From the NCBI GenBank assembly GCA_045866275.1, contig BAAFRX010000002.1, positions 62,001 to 126,000 of the forward strand: 64,000 nucleotides of DNA. The letters run 5' to 3'. This document shows, one piece after another, positions 17,903 through 26,305 of this stretch. Below the pieces are notes generated by a model. The model was not told the DNA's origin, ran no database searches, and saw only the letters and a program-made list of their open reading frames with translations. This DNA is from Sideroxyarcus sp045866275 (GTDB lineage Bacteria > Pseudomonadota > Gammaproteobacteria > Burkholderiales > Gallionellaceae). Each line of letters begins with the position of its first letter. The stretch's first letter is position 1. The translations under genes and the position numbers were made by a program.

Positions 17903-18301
17903 ATGAATCCATTTGAACTGCACAAAACGCGCATTCTGAAGTTCATCTCGCCGGAGCAGGCCGAGCAGGCCCGCCAACTTCTGGTCGGACTAAACGATTT
18001 CACCGTCGAGTCGGGCCCCGAGGCCCATTGCCTGCGCATCCGCTACAGCGTCGAACAGTATTCTCTGGAGGGATTGCAAAAGGCGCTGACGCGGGAAGGT
18101 TTCACCCTTGAAACCAGCCCGTTCGACCGGATGAAACATGCGCTTTACCACTACTGCGAGGATGTGCAATATCACAACCTGAAAACGCCGGAGCCGCGCA
18201 CCAAGAACAATTCACAGGAAGTGTTCATCAAGGCTTACGGCCAACAACAACATGGCGACCAAGTCGATGCCGCTGCGCTGAACGGGGAAGTCAAACCGTA
18301 G
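17903..18301 (+). CDS. Conserved-looking protein of unknown function
   Basis: A 132-residue soluble protein starting 3 nt after ctpA. Residues 8-72 alternate strand and helix in a beta-alpha-beta-beta-alpha-beta way (RILKFISPEQAEQARQLL, then HCLRIRYSVEQYSLEGLQKA), which recalls heavy-metal-associated ferredoxin folds, but the CxxC is missing. The second half is His/Tyr-rich (MKHALYHYCEDVQYHN) and ends in a polar tail. No signal peptide or membrane helix. No family is recognised; the fold suggestion is inference. It is convergent with the flavoprotein gene, 6 nt apart. Confidence 0.6.
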   Translation: MNPFELHKTRILKFISPEQAEQARQLLVGLNDFTVESGPEAHCLRIRYSVEQYSLEGLQKALTREGFTLETSPFDRMKHALYHYCEDVQYHNLKTPEPRTKNNSQEVFIKAYGQQQHGDQVDAAALNGEVKP

Positions 18302-18307
18302 TTGGTT

Positions 18308-19555
18308 TCAGTCGGGCAGGGCGATCCGGTTGTCGGTGCTGAACTGGTAATCGCGGAAGATGTGTTCCGCACTCAACAGCTGGTAGCTGCCGTCTGGCAG
18401 TTTGCGCGAGGTGTCTTTCAGGCGGTAAGTGTACTGGCCGCAGGTCCAGCATTTGAAGTTGCGCATGTGGGTACACAGACAGGTTTTGTCGTACACCGCA
18501 ATTTTCTTTTCACCGGGATGCGCCGCCACTTCGCGGTTGTAGGCGTCGATGTAGTCGCAGCGACCGTTCGCATCCAGCAGGTAACCATAGGATTCGCAAC
18601 CCGGACGGATGCCGGAGCCGATGGACGGGCTGTTCTTCAGCATGCGCATCGGGTAACCCGTGGGCGAGATGCCGTTCACCTCAATGTCGCTCTCGCCGGC
18701 CTTGAAATATTCCTGCTGCACCTCGGGAGGCAGGCCGCATTCCTTGCTCACGGTGAAACGTGTCGCCACCTGCACCGCAGCCGCGCCCTCCTGCAAAAAC
18801 GAAACCGCATCGCTGCCGGTAAAGATGCCGCCGGCGGGAATCACCGGAATGTCGAGTTTTTCTGCGCGCAGAAAAGCATGGACCTCGTTGACGATGGTGC
18901 GCAAGTCGTACTGCGCCCAGTCCATGCCAAAACCCAGATGCCCGCCCGCCAACGGCCCTTCCACCACCACGTAATCCGGCAAACGGCCGGTTTTCAGGTT
19001 CTTGCGCAGGAACAATTGCAACGCGCGCAGGGAAGACACAATGATGCCCAGCTTGGCATCGCGGAAACGCGGATGGTCTTCCATCAAGGCAAACGAACCC
19101 AGATGCAAGCCGGCCGCCAGCGTAATGCCGTCGATGCCGGCGCTGAGCGCCGCATGCATGCGCACGCGCAAGGTATCGCGCGGCGAATTCATGGTGAGCT
19201 TTTCCATGATGTTGATGAAAATCATGCCGGCGCCCTGCTTGCGCTCCATGGTCCGGCTGACGTGCAGACGGGTGGACTCGGCAATCTGATCGAGGTCGAA
19301 CTTGACGCTCGACTTGTCGGAATTGTCGATATTGGCCTTGTACTGCAACAGCTTGTCTTTGACGAAGTCGGTGTCATAGCGGCGATCGGACACGGTGGGC
19401 AACATCGCATCGGAAACGTGGCCGACCCCTCCCAGACGCGCCGCCTCCAGCGCCAGCTCAGCGGTGGAAATATCCACGCCCATGCCGCCGATCATGATCG
19501 GAACCAGTTCCTGCTTGCCCAGTTTCAGGCGAAAATCGTCAACTTTTTTTGTCAT
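18308..19555 (-). CDS. Nitronate monooxygenase-like FMN oxidoreductase with C-terminal Cys cluster
   Basis: A TIM-barrel flavoprotein of 415 residues. VPIMIGGMGVDIS at the N-terminus, VVVEGPLAGGHLGFG (residues about 195-209) with the FMN-phosphate and catalytic His region, and IPAGGIFTGSDAVSFLQEGAAAVQVATRF are typical of the 2-nitropropane dioxygenase family. It is longer than the usual 320-350 because of a C-terminal extension carrying CxC-x7-CxxC (TCLCTHMRNFKCWTCG), which could bind zinc or an Fe-S cluster. Members of this branch may be dehydrogenases or enoyl reductases. The substrate is unknown. It lies downstream of hemN on the same strand, with a 77-nt gap. Confidence 0.8.
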   Translation of the reverse strand: MTKKVDDFRLKLGKQELVPIMIGGMGVDISTAELALEAARLGGVGHVSDAMLPTVSDRRYDTDFVKDKLLQYKANIDNSDKSSVKFDLDQIAESTRLHVSRTMERKQGAGMIFINIMEKLTMNSPRDTLRVRMHAALSAGIDGITLAAGLHLGSFALMEDHPRFRDAKLGIIVSSLRALQLFLRKNLKTGRLPDYVVVEGPLAGGHLGFGMDWAQYDLRTIVNEVHAFLRAEKLDIPVIPAGGIFTGSDAVSFLQEGAAAVQVATRFTVSKECGLPPEVQQEYFKAGESDIEVNGISPTGYPMRMLKNSPSIGSGIRPGCESYGYLLDANGRCDYIDAYNREVAAHPGEKKIAVYDKTCLCTHMRNFKCWTCGQYTYRLKDTSRKLPDGSYQLLSAEHIFRDYQFSTDNRIALPD

Positions 19556-19632
19556 CTGCGCCCCGGCATGCGAGGTCTCCTCCTGAATGCACGCACCACC
19601 GCCCGGTAGGCGAATTCGGCAATATCGAGCTT

Positions 19633-21027
19633 CTATATTACCTTAGAGTAGCGCGCATGCTCCTGCTTTGTGCGCAGATACTTGTCGAAGACCATGCATA
19701 TATTGCGGATTAGCATGCGTCCCTTCGGGGTCACCGTGATCCACTGCGGCGACAGTTCAAGCAGTCCTTCCCGCGCATAATCTTCCAGTTCCGGCATTTC
19801 TGCGGCGAAGTACCGGTCGAAATCGATCAGATAGGCAATGTTGAACGATTGTTTGGACAGCTCGAAATGACACATCAGTGCCTGGATGATCGCGCGCCGC
19901 ACCAGGTCGTCCGCATTCAGCTCCAGCCCGCGCATGATGGGCAATTCGTTCCGCTCTAGCGCGTCATAGTAGTTTTCCAGGTCGCGATAATTCTGGCTGT
20001 AGGTCGGCCCGATCTTGCCGATGGCACTGACGCCGAGCGCGACCAGATCGCAATCCGAGTGCGTCGAATACCCCTGAAAATTGCGGTGCAGCCGACCCTG
20101 CCGCTGCGCCACCGCCAGTTCATCTTCCGGCTTGGCGAAGTGGTCCATGCCGATATAAACATAACCGGCGCCCGTCAGTTTGTTCACCGCCATGTTGAGG
20201 ATGTCCAGCTTGACCTGCGGCGCGGGCAAATCCTCCTCGTGGATTCGCCGTTGCGGCTTGAATACCGTCGGCATGTGCGCATAGTTGTAAATCGACAGCC
20301 GATCCGGATCGGCAGCGATCACGCGGTCGAGCGTGGTGCCGAACCCCTCCAGCGTCTGTTTCGGCAGCCCGTAGATCAGGTCGATGCTGATTGATTTGAA
20401 GCCGTTGACGCGCGCGGCGCGCATGACGCGCACCGTCTCCTCTTCGCTCTGGATGCGGTTCACCGCCCGCTGCACGGTGTCGTCAAAGTCCTGCACCCCG
20501 AGACTGATACGATTGAAACCGAGCTGCCCGAGCAGGGCAATGGTGTCGTCGGTCACCTTGCGCGGATCGATCTCGATGGAATACTCGCCGTCGTCGATGA
20601 GTTTGAAATGGCTGTGAATGGCCGCCATCACCTGGCGCAGCTCGTCGTCGCTCAAAAAAGTCGGGGTGCCGCCACCGAAGTGCAACTGCTCCACGACCTG
20701 CTGCGACCCCAGCAACGCGGCCTGCATGGCCATTTCCTTGAGCAGATAGCGCACATATTCCGCCGATTTGCTGCGGTCTTTGGTGATGACCTTGTTGCAG
20801 GCACAGTAAAAGCACAGGGTATTGCAAAAAGGGATATGGATATACAGCGACAACGGGCGGCTGACCCCGCCAATCTCGCGCTTGGCCACCCAGTTCGCAT
20901 AGCTTTCCGCATTGAAGGCTTCGACGAAACGATCCGCGGTCGGATACGAGGTGTAACGCGGCCCGTTCTTGTCCAGTCTGCGGATCAACTCCAGATCGAC
21001 TTCGATATGTTTGCTTGTTTCGTTCAC
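19633..21027 (-). CDS. hemN: Oxygen-independent coproporphyrinogen III oxidase
   Basis: A radical-SAM enzyme of 464 residues that converts coproporphyrinogen III to protoporphyrinogen IX without oxygen, for haem synthesis. YIHIPFCNTLCFYCACNK holds the CxxxCxxCxC cluster motif of true HemN, in contrast to HemW. GPRYTSYPTADRF, GGGTPTFL and SIEIDPRKVT are further markers. The GTG at 21027 follows AAGGAGAGCAGG and is preferred to longer frames. It is divergent from fnr; the shared gap carries an FNR box about 40 nt from its likely start site, so induction at low oxygen is expected. Confidence 0.96.
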   Translation of the reverse strand: MNETSKHIEVDLELIRRLDKNGPRYTSYPTADRFVEAFNAESYANWVAKREIGGVSRPLSLYIHIPFCNTLCFYCACNKVITKDRSKSAEYVRYLLKEMAMQAALLGSQQVVEQLHFGGGTPTFLSDDELRQVMAAIHSHFKLIDDGEYSIEIDPRKVTDDTIALLGQLGFNRISLGVQDFDDTVQRAVNRIQSEEETVRVMRAARVNGFKSISIDLIYGLPKQTLEGFGTTLDRVIAADPDRLSIYNYAHMPTVFKPQRRIHEEDLPAPQVKLDILNMAVNKLTGAGYVYIGMDHFAKPEDELAVAQRQGRLHRNFQGYSTHSDCDLVALGVSAIGKIGPTYSQNYRDLENYYDALERNELPIMRGLELNADDLVRRAIIQALMCHFELSKQSFNIAYLIDFDRYFAAEMPELEDYAREGLLELSPQWITVTPKGRMLIRNICMVFDKYLRTKQEHARYSKVI

Positions 21028-21051
21028 CCTGCTCTCCTTGAATACCCGCGC

Positions 21052-21057
21052 ACTATG
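21052..21057 (-). promoter_or_regulatory. Candidate -10 of hemN
   Basis: CATAGT on the minus strand. A start site near 21045 would put the FNR box centre (21085.5) at about -40, close to the class II arrangement in which FNR replaces the -35 contact. Confidence 0.4.
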
Positions 21058-21078
21058 CCATTGCACTGCCGGACCGGC

Positions 21079-21092
21079 TTGATTTATGTCAA
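21079..21092. promoter_or_regulatory. FNR-type binding site between hemN and fnr
   Basis: TTGAT-TTAT-GTCAA matches the TTGAY-N4-RTCAA pattern bound by FNR/ANR/FixK regulators, with one base off the ideal E. coli site. It lies 52 nt upstream of the hemN start codon and 29 nt upstream of the fnr start codon, so it could activate hemN and repress fnr. Confidence 0.75.
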
Positions 21093-21120
21093 AATGGCCC
21101 TGAACAACCCCGGAACCCAT

Positions 21121-21861
21121 ATGGCCTTGAACGATATCACGACCGCTGCGCCAGCCGCCTCCCGTTTCAGGGTGGCGTGCTCCAATTGTAATCTGCGCGA
21201 ACTTTGCCTGCCGGTGGATCTGTCGGACGCTGAAATGCACCGGCTGGAGTTGTTGAGCCATCGCAAACGCAACTTTGCGTCCGGCGACTATCTGTATCGC
21301 AGCGGCGATTCTTTCAAATCACTGTATGCGATCCGCAGCGGTTCCTTCAAGACCCGAATTCTGCACGAAGACGGGCGCGAACAGGTGACCGGATTCGTCA
21401 TGCCGGGCGAAATCATCGGCCTGGAGGCGATCAGTACCGATATCCATACCTGCGAGGCGGTCGCGATGGAAACCGGCGAAGTCTGCGAGCTGCCTTTTTC
21501 CAAACTGGAGGAACTCGGCCGCGATATCCCCAGCCTGCAGCGCCATTTGCACAAAATCATGAGCCGCGAGATCGTGCGCGACCAGGGCATCATGCTGTTG
21601 TTGGGATCGATGCGCGCCGAAGAGCGCCTGGCCGCTTTTCTCCTCAATCTGTCCCAGCGCAATGCGGCCCACGGCATGTCCTCCACGCAACTCACCCTGC
21701 GCATGTCGCGCTTGGACATCGGCAGTTATCTCGGCCTGAAGCTGGAAACGGTCAGCCGCGCCTTCTCGCGTTTTCAGGATGACGGGTTGATTCGCGTCAA
21801 GGCGCGCTCCATCGAAATTCTCGCCTTGCCGCGTTTGCGCGAAATGATGGGGAAGACCTGA
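21121..21861 (+). CDS. fnr: Oxygen-sensing transcriptional regulator FNR
   Basis: A Crp/Fnr-family regulator of 246 residues that carries an oxygen-labile [4Fe-4S] cluster. The N-terminal cysteines 20, 23 and 29 (ACSNCNLRELC) and Cys122 (GEVCELPF) fall at the same positions as in the E. coli protein. The cNMP-like barrel spans about residues 35-150, a dimer helix follows, and the C-terminal HTH has LETVSRAFSRFQDDGL with the Glu-x2-Ser-Arg recognition residues. The FNR sites in front of hemN and ccoN are likely targets. A much longer in-frame extension is not used, because ATG at 21121 fits the family. Confidence 0.96.
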   Translation: MALNDITTAAPAASRFRVACSNCNLRELCLPVDLSDAEMHRLELLSHRKRNFASGDYLYRSGDSFKSLYAIRSGSFKTRILHEDGREQVTGFVMPGEIIGLEAISTDIHTCEAVAMETGEVCELPFSKLEELGRDIPSLQRHLHKIMSREIVRDQGIMLLLGSMRAEERLAAFLLNLSQRNAAHGMSSTQLTLRMSRLDIGSYLGLKLETVSRAFSRFQDDGLIRVKARSIEILALPRLREMMGKT

Positions 21862-21933
21862 CCCATTCCCTTCCCGCCGCAGAATCGGTATCCTGCGCCC
21901 CGCGTTTCGCCAATCACCCGGAGTCACACCCCC

Positions 21934-22437
21934 ATGACACGATCCTATAACGCCACCCCGGACGAGATCACGCGCGCCAAGTGGCCGCATGAAATTTTCC
22001 TGATCAATCTGGTGTTCAACCACATCCTGGTGTTCGCCTCGACTTTCGGGGTTTTCAGCACCTTCCCGCTGATGGTGCTGATCGTGCCGATCCTGTCGTT
22101 CGCCATCACCGGCTATATCGCCATCAAGGCGAGAAAGATCGCCGCCAGCAACGAAATCGCGTTCGTCAAGGCGCACTGGGTCGTCGCCGACAAACGCAAT
22201 CAGCACTTCATGTGGCTGCTGGCCATCACCTGTATCGTAATCGGCGGCGGACTCATGCTGTCCAAGATGATGGGCTGGTCGAAAATCGCCACCCTTGCCC
22301 TGCTGGGCGGGGTCGGGCTGCTGCCGTTCATGGTGTCCTTGCTGATCCTGATCGTGCTGGGCAACGACTCGATGTATCAGGCGCGCCACAGCAAAATGCC
22401 CAAAGGCGCACCGCTTCCCCCACAAACCACCGTATAA
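21934..22437 (+). CDS. Four-helix membrane protein of unknown function
   Basis: A 167-residue protein with four hydrophobic segments at about residues 22-42, 43-63, 92-110 and 119-141. The start MTRSYNATPDEITRAKWPHEIF is polar and probably cytosolic. Short conserved-looking stretches are KWPHEIFLINLVFNHILVF and ADKRNQHF. No family is recognised. It follows fnr by 72 nt and is 5 nt before another unknown gene, and both lie between the oxygen regulator and the cbb3 assembly genes, so a respiratory link is possible but only by position. Confidence 0.65.
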   Translation: MTRSYNATPDEITRAKWPHEIFLINLVFNHILVFASTFGVFSTFPLMVLIVPILSFAITGYIAIKARKIAASNEIAFVKAHWVVADKRNQHFMWLLAITCIVIGGGLMLSKMMGWSKIATLALLGGVGLLPFMVSLLILIVLGNDSMYQARHSKMPKGAPLPPQTTV

Positions 22438-22442
22438 CCAAG

Positions 22443-23120
22443 ATGACCACTGAAAGCAAAATCTATTGGGGCGTCGGCCTCATCTCCGTCACCCTTCTGC
22501 TGGGCGCTTTTCTCATCCCCGGCGACCGCCCGGACAAGACCGATCTTCCCTGGCATATCGAACATCCGAGCGCCGATTCGGTCAACGTCTTCGGCCTGAC
22601 CCTGGGGGTTTCGACGCCGGCCGAAGCGGAACAGCGCTTCAAGGAACAGGCGGTTCCGAGCCTGTTCAAATCGCCGGCGGGAGAATTGACGGCGGAAGTC
22701 TTCTTCGAACAGGTCAACCTCGCCGGGCTGCGTTCGCGCGTGGTGGTGACGGTGGACATTGCGGCAGAGGATATTCGCCGAATGTACGAGCGCGGACTGC
22801 GCATTGCGGGGACGGGCAGCGGCAAGAAGATCACCCTGACGGCGGACGATGTGGCACAGGTCATGGCCACCCCGATCAGCAGCCTGACCTACCTGCCGGG
22901 CGTGCAGGTTGATGAGGCGCTATTCCTCAAGCGCTTCGGCAAGCCGAACCAGATCATCCGGGAAAACAAAAGCGGCGCCATGCACTGGCTCTACCCGCAG
23001 AACGGACTGGACATCACGTTGAGCGCGTCAGAAAAACCGTTGCTACAATACGTTCCACCGACCGAGTTTGACAAGCTGGTCAAGCCGTTGCTGGCAAACG
23101 GCGAAATCGTTACTCGGTAG
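22443..23120 (+). CDS. Membrane-anchored periplasmic protein of unknown function
   Basis: A 225-residue protein with a single N-terminal hydrophobic segment (about residues 8-25, YWGVGLISVTLLLGAFLIPG) and a soluble domain probably in the periplasm. SVNVFGLTLGVSTPAEAEQRF looks like the start of a compact alpha/beta module, repeated loosely near KKITLTADDVAQVMATPISSLTYLPGVQVDEALFLKRFGKP. No cysteines and no known motif. Probably co-transcribed with the four-helix gene 5 nt upstream. Its last 11 nt overlap the converging ccoS. Confidence 0.65.
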   Translation: MTTESKIYWGVGLISVTLLLGAFLIPGDRPDKTDLPWHIEHPSADSVNVFGLTLGVSTPAEAEQRFKEQAVPSLFKSPAGELTAEVFFEQVNLAGLRSRVVVTVDIAAEDIRRMYERGLRIAGTGSGKKITLTADDVAQVMATPISSLTYLPGVQVDEALFLKRFGKPNQIIRENKSGAMHWLYPQNGLDITLSASEKPLLQYVPPTEFDKLVKPLLANGEIVTR

Positions 23121-23307
23121 TCTTTTCGCCCGCCTCCGGTTTTTTCGCCGGATGCGGCATCATCTCGTCATCGTCATCCATCAGGATGCGCTGGCCGCCG
23201 CCTTCCATGTCTTCGTACTGCCCCTTCTTGACCGCGATGATCAGGACGATCACGAACAGGATGCCGAAAAACATCATGCCGGGAATCAGACTGTAGATTA
23301 CTTCCAT
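23110..23307 (-). CDS. ccoS: cbb3 oxidase assembly protein CcoS
   Basis: A 65-residue single-helix protein (MEVIYSLIPGMMFFGILFVIVLIIAVKKGQYEDMEG) followed by a short acidic tail. The helix then KxGQYxDxEGxxxRILxDDD is the CcoS signature. CcoS is needed for delivering cofactors (haem b and copper) to the CcoN subunit in characterised bacteria. It lies 7 nt downstream of ccoI, as usual. The tail rich in Lys, Pro and Glu is longer than in some relatives. Confidence 0.93.
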   Translation of the reverse strand: MEVIYSLIPGMMFFGILFVIVLIIAVKKGQYEDMEGGGQRILMDDDDEMMPHPAKKPEAGEKTTE

Positions 23308-23314
23308 GTTTTTC

Positions 23315-25783
23315 TCACTTGTTGAATAAGGTGCGGATCCGCGCCGCGTTGCCGATCACGATCAACGAGCTGATCGGCATGGTGATCGCCGCCACCAGCG
23401 GGCTCACTCTGGCCATCATCGCCAGCGGTACCATGATAAGGTTATACACGAAGGAAAGGCCGATATTCTGTTTGATGGTGCGCAGCGTCCGCCGCGAAAG
23501 TCGGGTCGCCTGCAGCACTTTCAGCAATTCGTTGTGCATCAGCACGATATCCGCGCTTTCCACCGACACATCCGTGCCGGAACCGAGGGCGATACCGACA
23601 TCGGCACGAATCAGCGCCGGCGCGTCGTTCACACCGTCCCCCACCATCGCGACCACTTTGCCCTGCCGCTGCAGTTGCTGGATGACGCTGTCCTTGTCCT
23701 GCGGCATCACTTCCGCGATCACCTCCATCCCGCCCAACTGCCTGCCAATGGCTTCCGCCACCGGACGGCGGTCGCCGCTGAGCAGGGTCATGCCGATGCC
23801 GGCCGCGCGCAGGGCGTCCACCAGTGGCTGCGCATCCGCACGCAGGCAGTCGGAGATGCCGATGACCGCGACATGTTTTGCGTCCCGGGCGACATACACG
23901 CAACTGATCCCCTGCGCCTCCCACTGCCCGGCTTGCTGCTGCAACCCCTGATCCAGAACGATCCCGCCCTGGCGCAACCACTCCGCGCTGCCCAGACGCA
24001 CCGCCTGCCCGGACACGCTGGCGGCGACGCCCAGCCCGGCCGTCGCCTCGAAATTATCCACCCGCAGCGCGCGGAATGCCTGCTGTTGCGCCTCGGCATA
24101 CCCAACGATGGCGCGCGCCACGCCATGCTCGCTGAAACGCTCCGCTGCCGCGGCCACGCGCAGCACTTCTGCCGGGTCAGCCTGCGCCGCACAGTGCATC
24201 CCGGCCACGCCCAACTTGCCTTCGGTCAGCGTGCCGGTCTTGTCGAACACGAAGTGCGTCACCTTGGACAACGTCTCCAGCACCAGACCGTTCTTGACCA
24301 GGATGCCGTGCCTGGCCCCGAGGCCGGAGGCGACTGCAATCGACATCGGAGTCGCCATGCCCAGGGCACAGGGGCAGGTGATGATCAGCACCGAGGTTGC
24401 CGCCAGCAGGGCGATCTCGAAATCCTGCTGATTCCAGAAAATGAAGGTGGCGCTGGCGCACAACAGCGTGACCAGCACGAACCACGGCACGATGGTATCG
24501 GCCAGGCGCTGGATCGGCGCTTTGGAGGACTGCGCCTCCTCGACCAGCCGGATGATCTTCGACAGGGTCGTCTCCTGCAATTGCGCCCGCACCTCGACCA
24601 GCAGCGCACCCGTGGTATTGACGGTCCCAGCCGACACGGCAGACCCCGTCTCTTTGCCAACCGGCGCTGACTCTCCGCTCAACATGGACTCGTCCACCGC
24701 GCTGCGCCCTTCCAGCACCACGCCGTCAACCGGCACTGTATGCCCCGGCTTGACCAGCACCTGGTCGCCAGGCTTCACGCCGCGGATTGGCGTCAACTGT
24801 TCGACCCCATCGCGCACGACCAGGGCGACACGCGGCTGCAATTCCAGCAAGCGCTGGGTGGCCGACACCGCCTGATGGCGAAACATCCCTTCGAGATAGC
24901 GTCCGATCAGGATGACGAAAGTCAGATTGGTGACCGTATCAAAATAGACCTCGCCCTGCTGGTTGTTGGACAGCGTCACATAGAGCGAATAGGCGTAGGT
25001 CACGCTCAAGCCGAGCGCAATCGGCAAATCCATGGTGAGGTGGCCGGCACGCAGCCCGCCCGCCGCACCGCGGAAAAATGGATACGCCGAATACAGCAGG
25101 GTCGGAGTCGCCAGCACCAGGCCGATCCAGTGAAAGAACCCGCGAAACTCGTCCTGGTTCGCCCCGCTATAGAGCGCGATGGCGATCCACATCATGTTCA
25201 TCGCGGCAAACCCGGCAAAGAACAGGCGGAACAGCAGGGCGCGGTTGGTCTTCTTGATCGCGCCTTCCGCGCTTTCGGGATCATAGGGCACTGCCGAATA
25301 GCCGATGCGTGCCAGCGCCTTGATCAGATCAGACAGTTTGTTCTTGCGGTTATCCCAGCGCAGGTGCAGGCGCTTGCCCGACAGGTTGACTTCGGCCGCC
25401 ACAACGCCGGGGGTACGCTGCAGCCCGCGTTCGATCAGCCAGACACAGGCCGCACAATGGATACCCTCCACCAGCAGATTGATGTCGCGTATGTCGCCGG
25501 AACAGGTGGTGAACTCCTGCTGGACTTCGTCGAAATCGTAGATCTCGATATCCTTGGGCGGTTCCGGCGGCGGTGCCAGTAGCACTCCCTCCGGAGTACG
25601 CTGGTAATAACCCTGCAAGCCGGCTTCGTAGATTGCCGCACAGACGGACTGGCAGCCGAAACAGCAGAAACTGCGCGGCTGACCGTCAAGAGTCAGGTGA
25701 AAGTCGGTATCCGCCGGAATCGGCAGACCGCAATGGAAACAACCTGCTGAAGCGTGACTGCGGCTATGCGCCATTGCTGCCAC
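23315..25783 (-). CDS. ccoI: Copper-exporting P1B-type ATPase for cbb3 assembly (CcoI/FixI)
   Basis: A copper-translocating P-type ATPase of 822 residues that supplies copper for cbb3 oxidase biogenesis. The N-terminus has a Cys cluster (CFHCGLPIP and CCFGCQSVC), then an HMA domain with GIHCAACVW. Eight membrane segments, the transport motif CPCALGMATP, the phosphorylation site DKTGTLTEG, the phosphatase motif SGES and the hinge GDGVNDAPA follow. The extra N-terminal cluster sets FixI-type pumps apart from CopA. The frame begins at GTG 25783; ATG 25774 is an alternative. It lies 3 nt after ccoH. Confidence 0.95.
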   Translation of the reverse strand: MAAMAHSRSHASAGCFHCGLPIPADTDFHLTLDGQPRSFCCFGCQSVCAAIYEAGLQGYYQRTPEGVLLAPPPEPPKDIEIYDFDEVQQEFTTCSGDIRDINLLVEGIHCAACVWLIERGLQRTPGVVAAEVNLSGKRLHLRWDNRKNKLSDLIKALARIGYSAVPYDPESAEGAIKKTNRALLFRLFFAGFAAMNMMWIAIALYSGANQDEFRGFFHWIGLVLATPTLLYSAYPFFRGAAGGLRAGHLTMDLPIALGLSVTYAYSLYVTLSNNQQGEVYFDTVTNLTFVILIGRYLEGMFRHQAVSATQRLLELQPRVALVVRDGVEQLTPIRGVKPGDQVLVKPGHTVPVDGVVLEGRSAVDESMLSGESAPVGKETGSAVSAGTVNTTGALLVEVRAQLQETTLSKIIRLVEEAQSSKAPIQRLADTIVPWFVLVTLLCASATFIFWNQQDFEIALLAATSVLIITCPCALGMATPMSIAVASGLGARHGILVKNGLVLETLSKVTHFVFDKTGTLTEGKLGVAGMHCAAQADPAEVLRVAAAAERFSEHGVARAIVGYAEAQQQAFRALRVDNFEATAGLGVAASVSGQAVRLGSAEWLRQGGIVLDQGLQQQAGQWEAQGISCVYVARDAKHVAVIGISDCLRADAQPLVDALRAAGIGMTLLSGDRRPVAEAIGRQLGGMEVIAEVMPQDKDSVIQQLQRQGKVVAMVGDGVNDAPALIRADVGIALGSGTDVSVESADIVLMHNELLKVLQATRLSRRTLRTIKQNIGLSFVYNLIMVPLAMMARVSPLVAAITMPISSLIVIGNAARIRTLFNK

Positions 25784-25786
25784 GGA

Positions 25787-26296
25787 TCATTGGGCTTCCA
25801 GCACCTTGAACCGGTCGGTATTCACCGAAAATTCGTCCGTGCCGCGCTGCAGGTGGATGTGCAGTTCCCAATAACCCTTGAGCGGAAACGTCACATAACC
25901 CTGGTAGTTTCCCGCCGACACTTCCTTGAACGGCGTGACGAAATCCAGATTCGCATCCGATGCCCGGTAGGCTTCGACCTCCATTTCGCCGCTGACCGGC
26001 TGATTGCTCCGGTCGGCCACACTGATCTGATACAGGGTCGGCTTGCCCTGCACCAGTTCCTTTGGCTTGTTGAGGGTCGTCTGCCAAGCCAGAGCCTGTT
26101 GCCGCCCCAGCTCACTCAACATTTGCGTATTGGTTTTGCGATCCTTGGTTTTGTATTCACGATCGACCAGGGTTGACTGGTGATGCGTGGCAAACCAGAT
26201 GAATGACGCGTTGACACTCAACACCAGCAGGATCAGCACGAGCAATCCAAGTAACCACGGATTGCGCAGACCGGTTTTCTGATTTTGTGAAATCAT
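25787..26296 (-). CDS. ccoH: FixH/CcoH family protein
   Basis: A 169-residue protein with one N-terminal membrane helix (about residues 13-33, WLLGLLVLILLVLSVNASFIW) and a periplasmic beta-rich domain. TLYQISVADRSNQPVSGEMEVEAYR and GYVTFPLKGYWELHIHLQRG with a final FxVxE-like strand match FixH, which works with the CcoI pump in cbb3 maturation. It is 9 nt after ccoG and 3 nt before ccoI, the usual order. Confidence 0.9.
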   Translation of the reverse strand: MISQNQKTGLRNPWLLGLLVLILLVLSVNASFIWFATHHQSTLVDREYKTKDRKTNTQMLSELGRQQALAWQTTLNKPKELVQGKPTLYQISVADRSNQPVSGEMEVEAYRASDANLDFVTPFKEVSAGNYQGYVTFPLKGYWELHIHLQRGTDEFSVNTDRFKVLEAQ

Positions 26297-26305
26297 GCCG
26301 CTTCC

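Noticed and set aside
20608..21861. 417-residue version of FNR beginning inside hemN
   Set aside because: The extra N-terminus is antisense to hemN; ATG 21121 gives cysteines at positions 20, 23, 29 and 122 as in known FNR.
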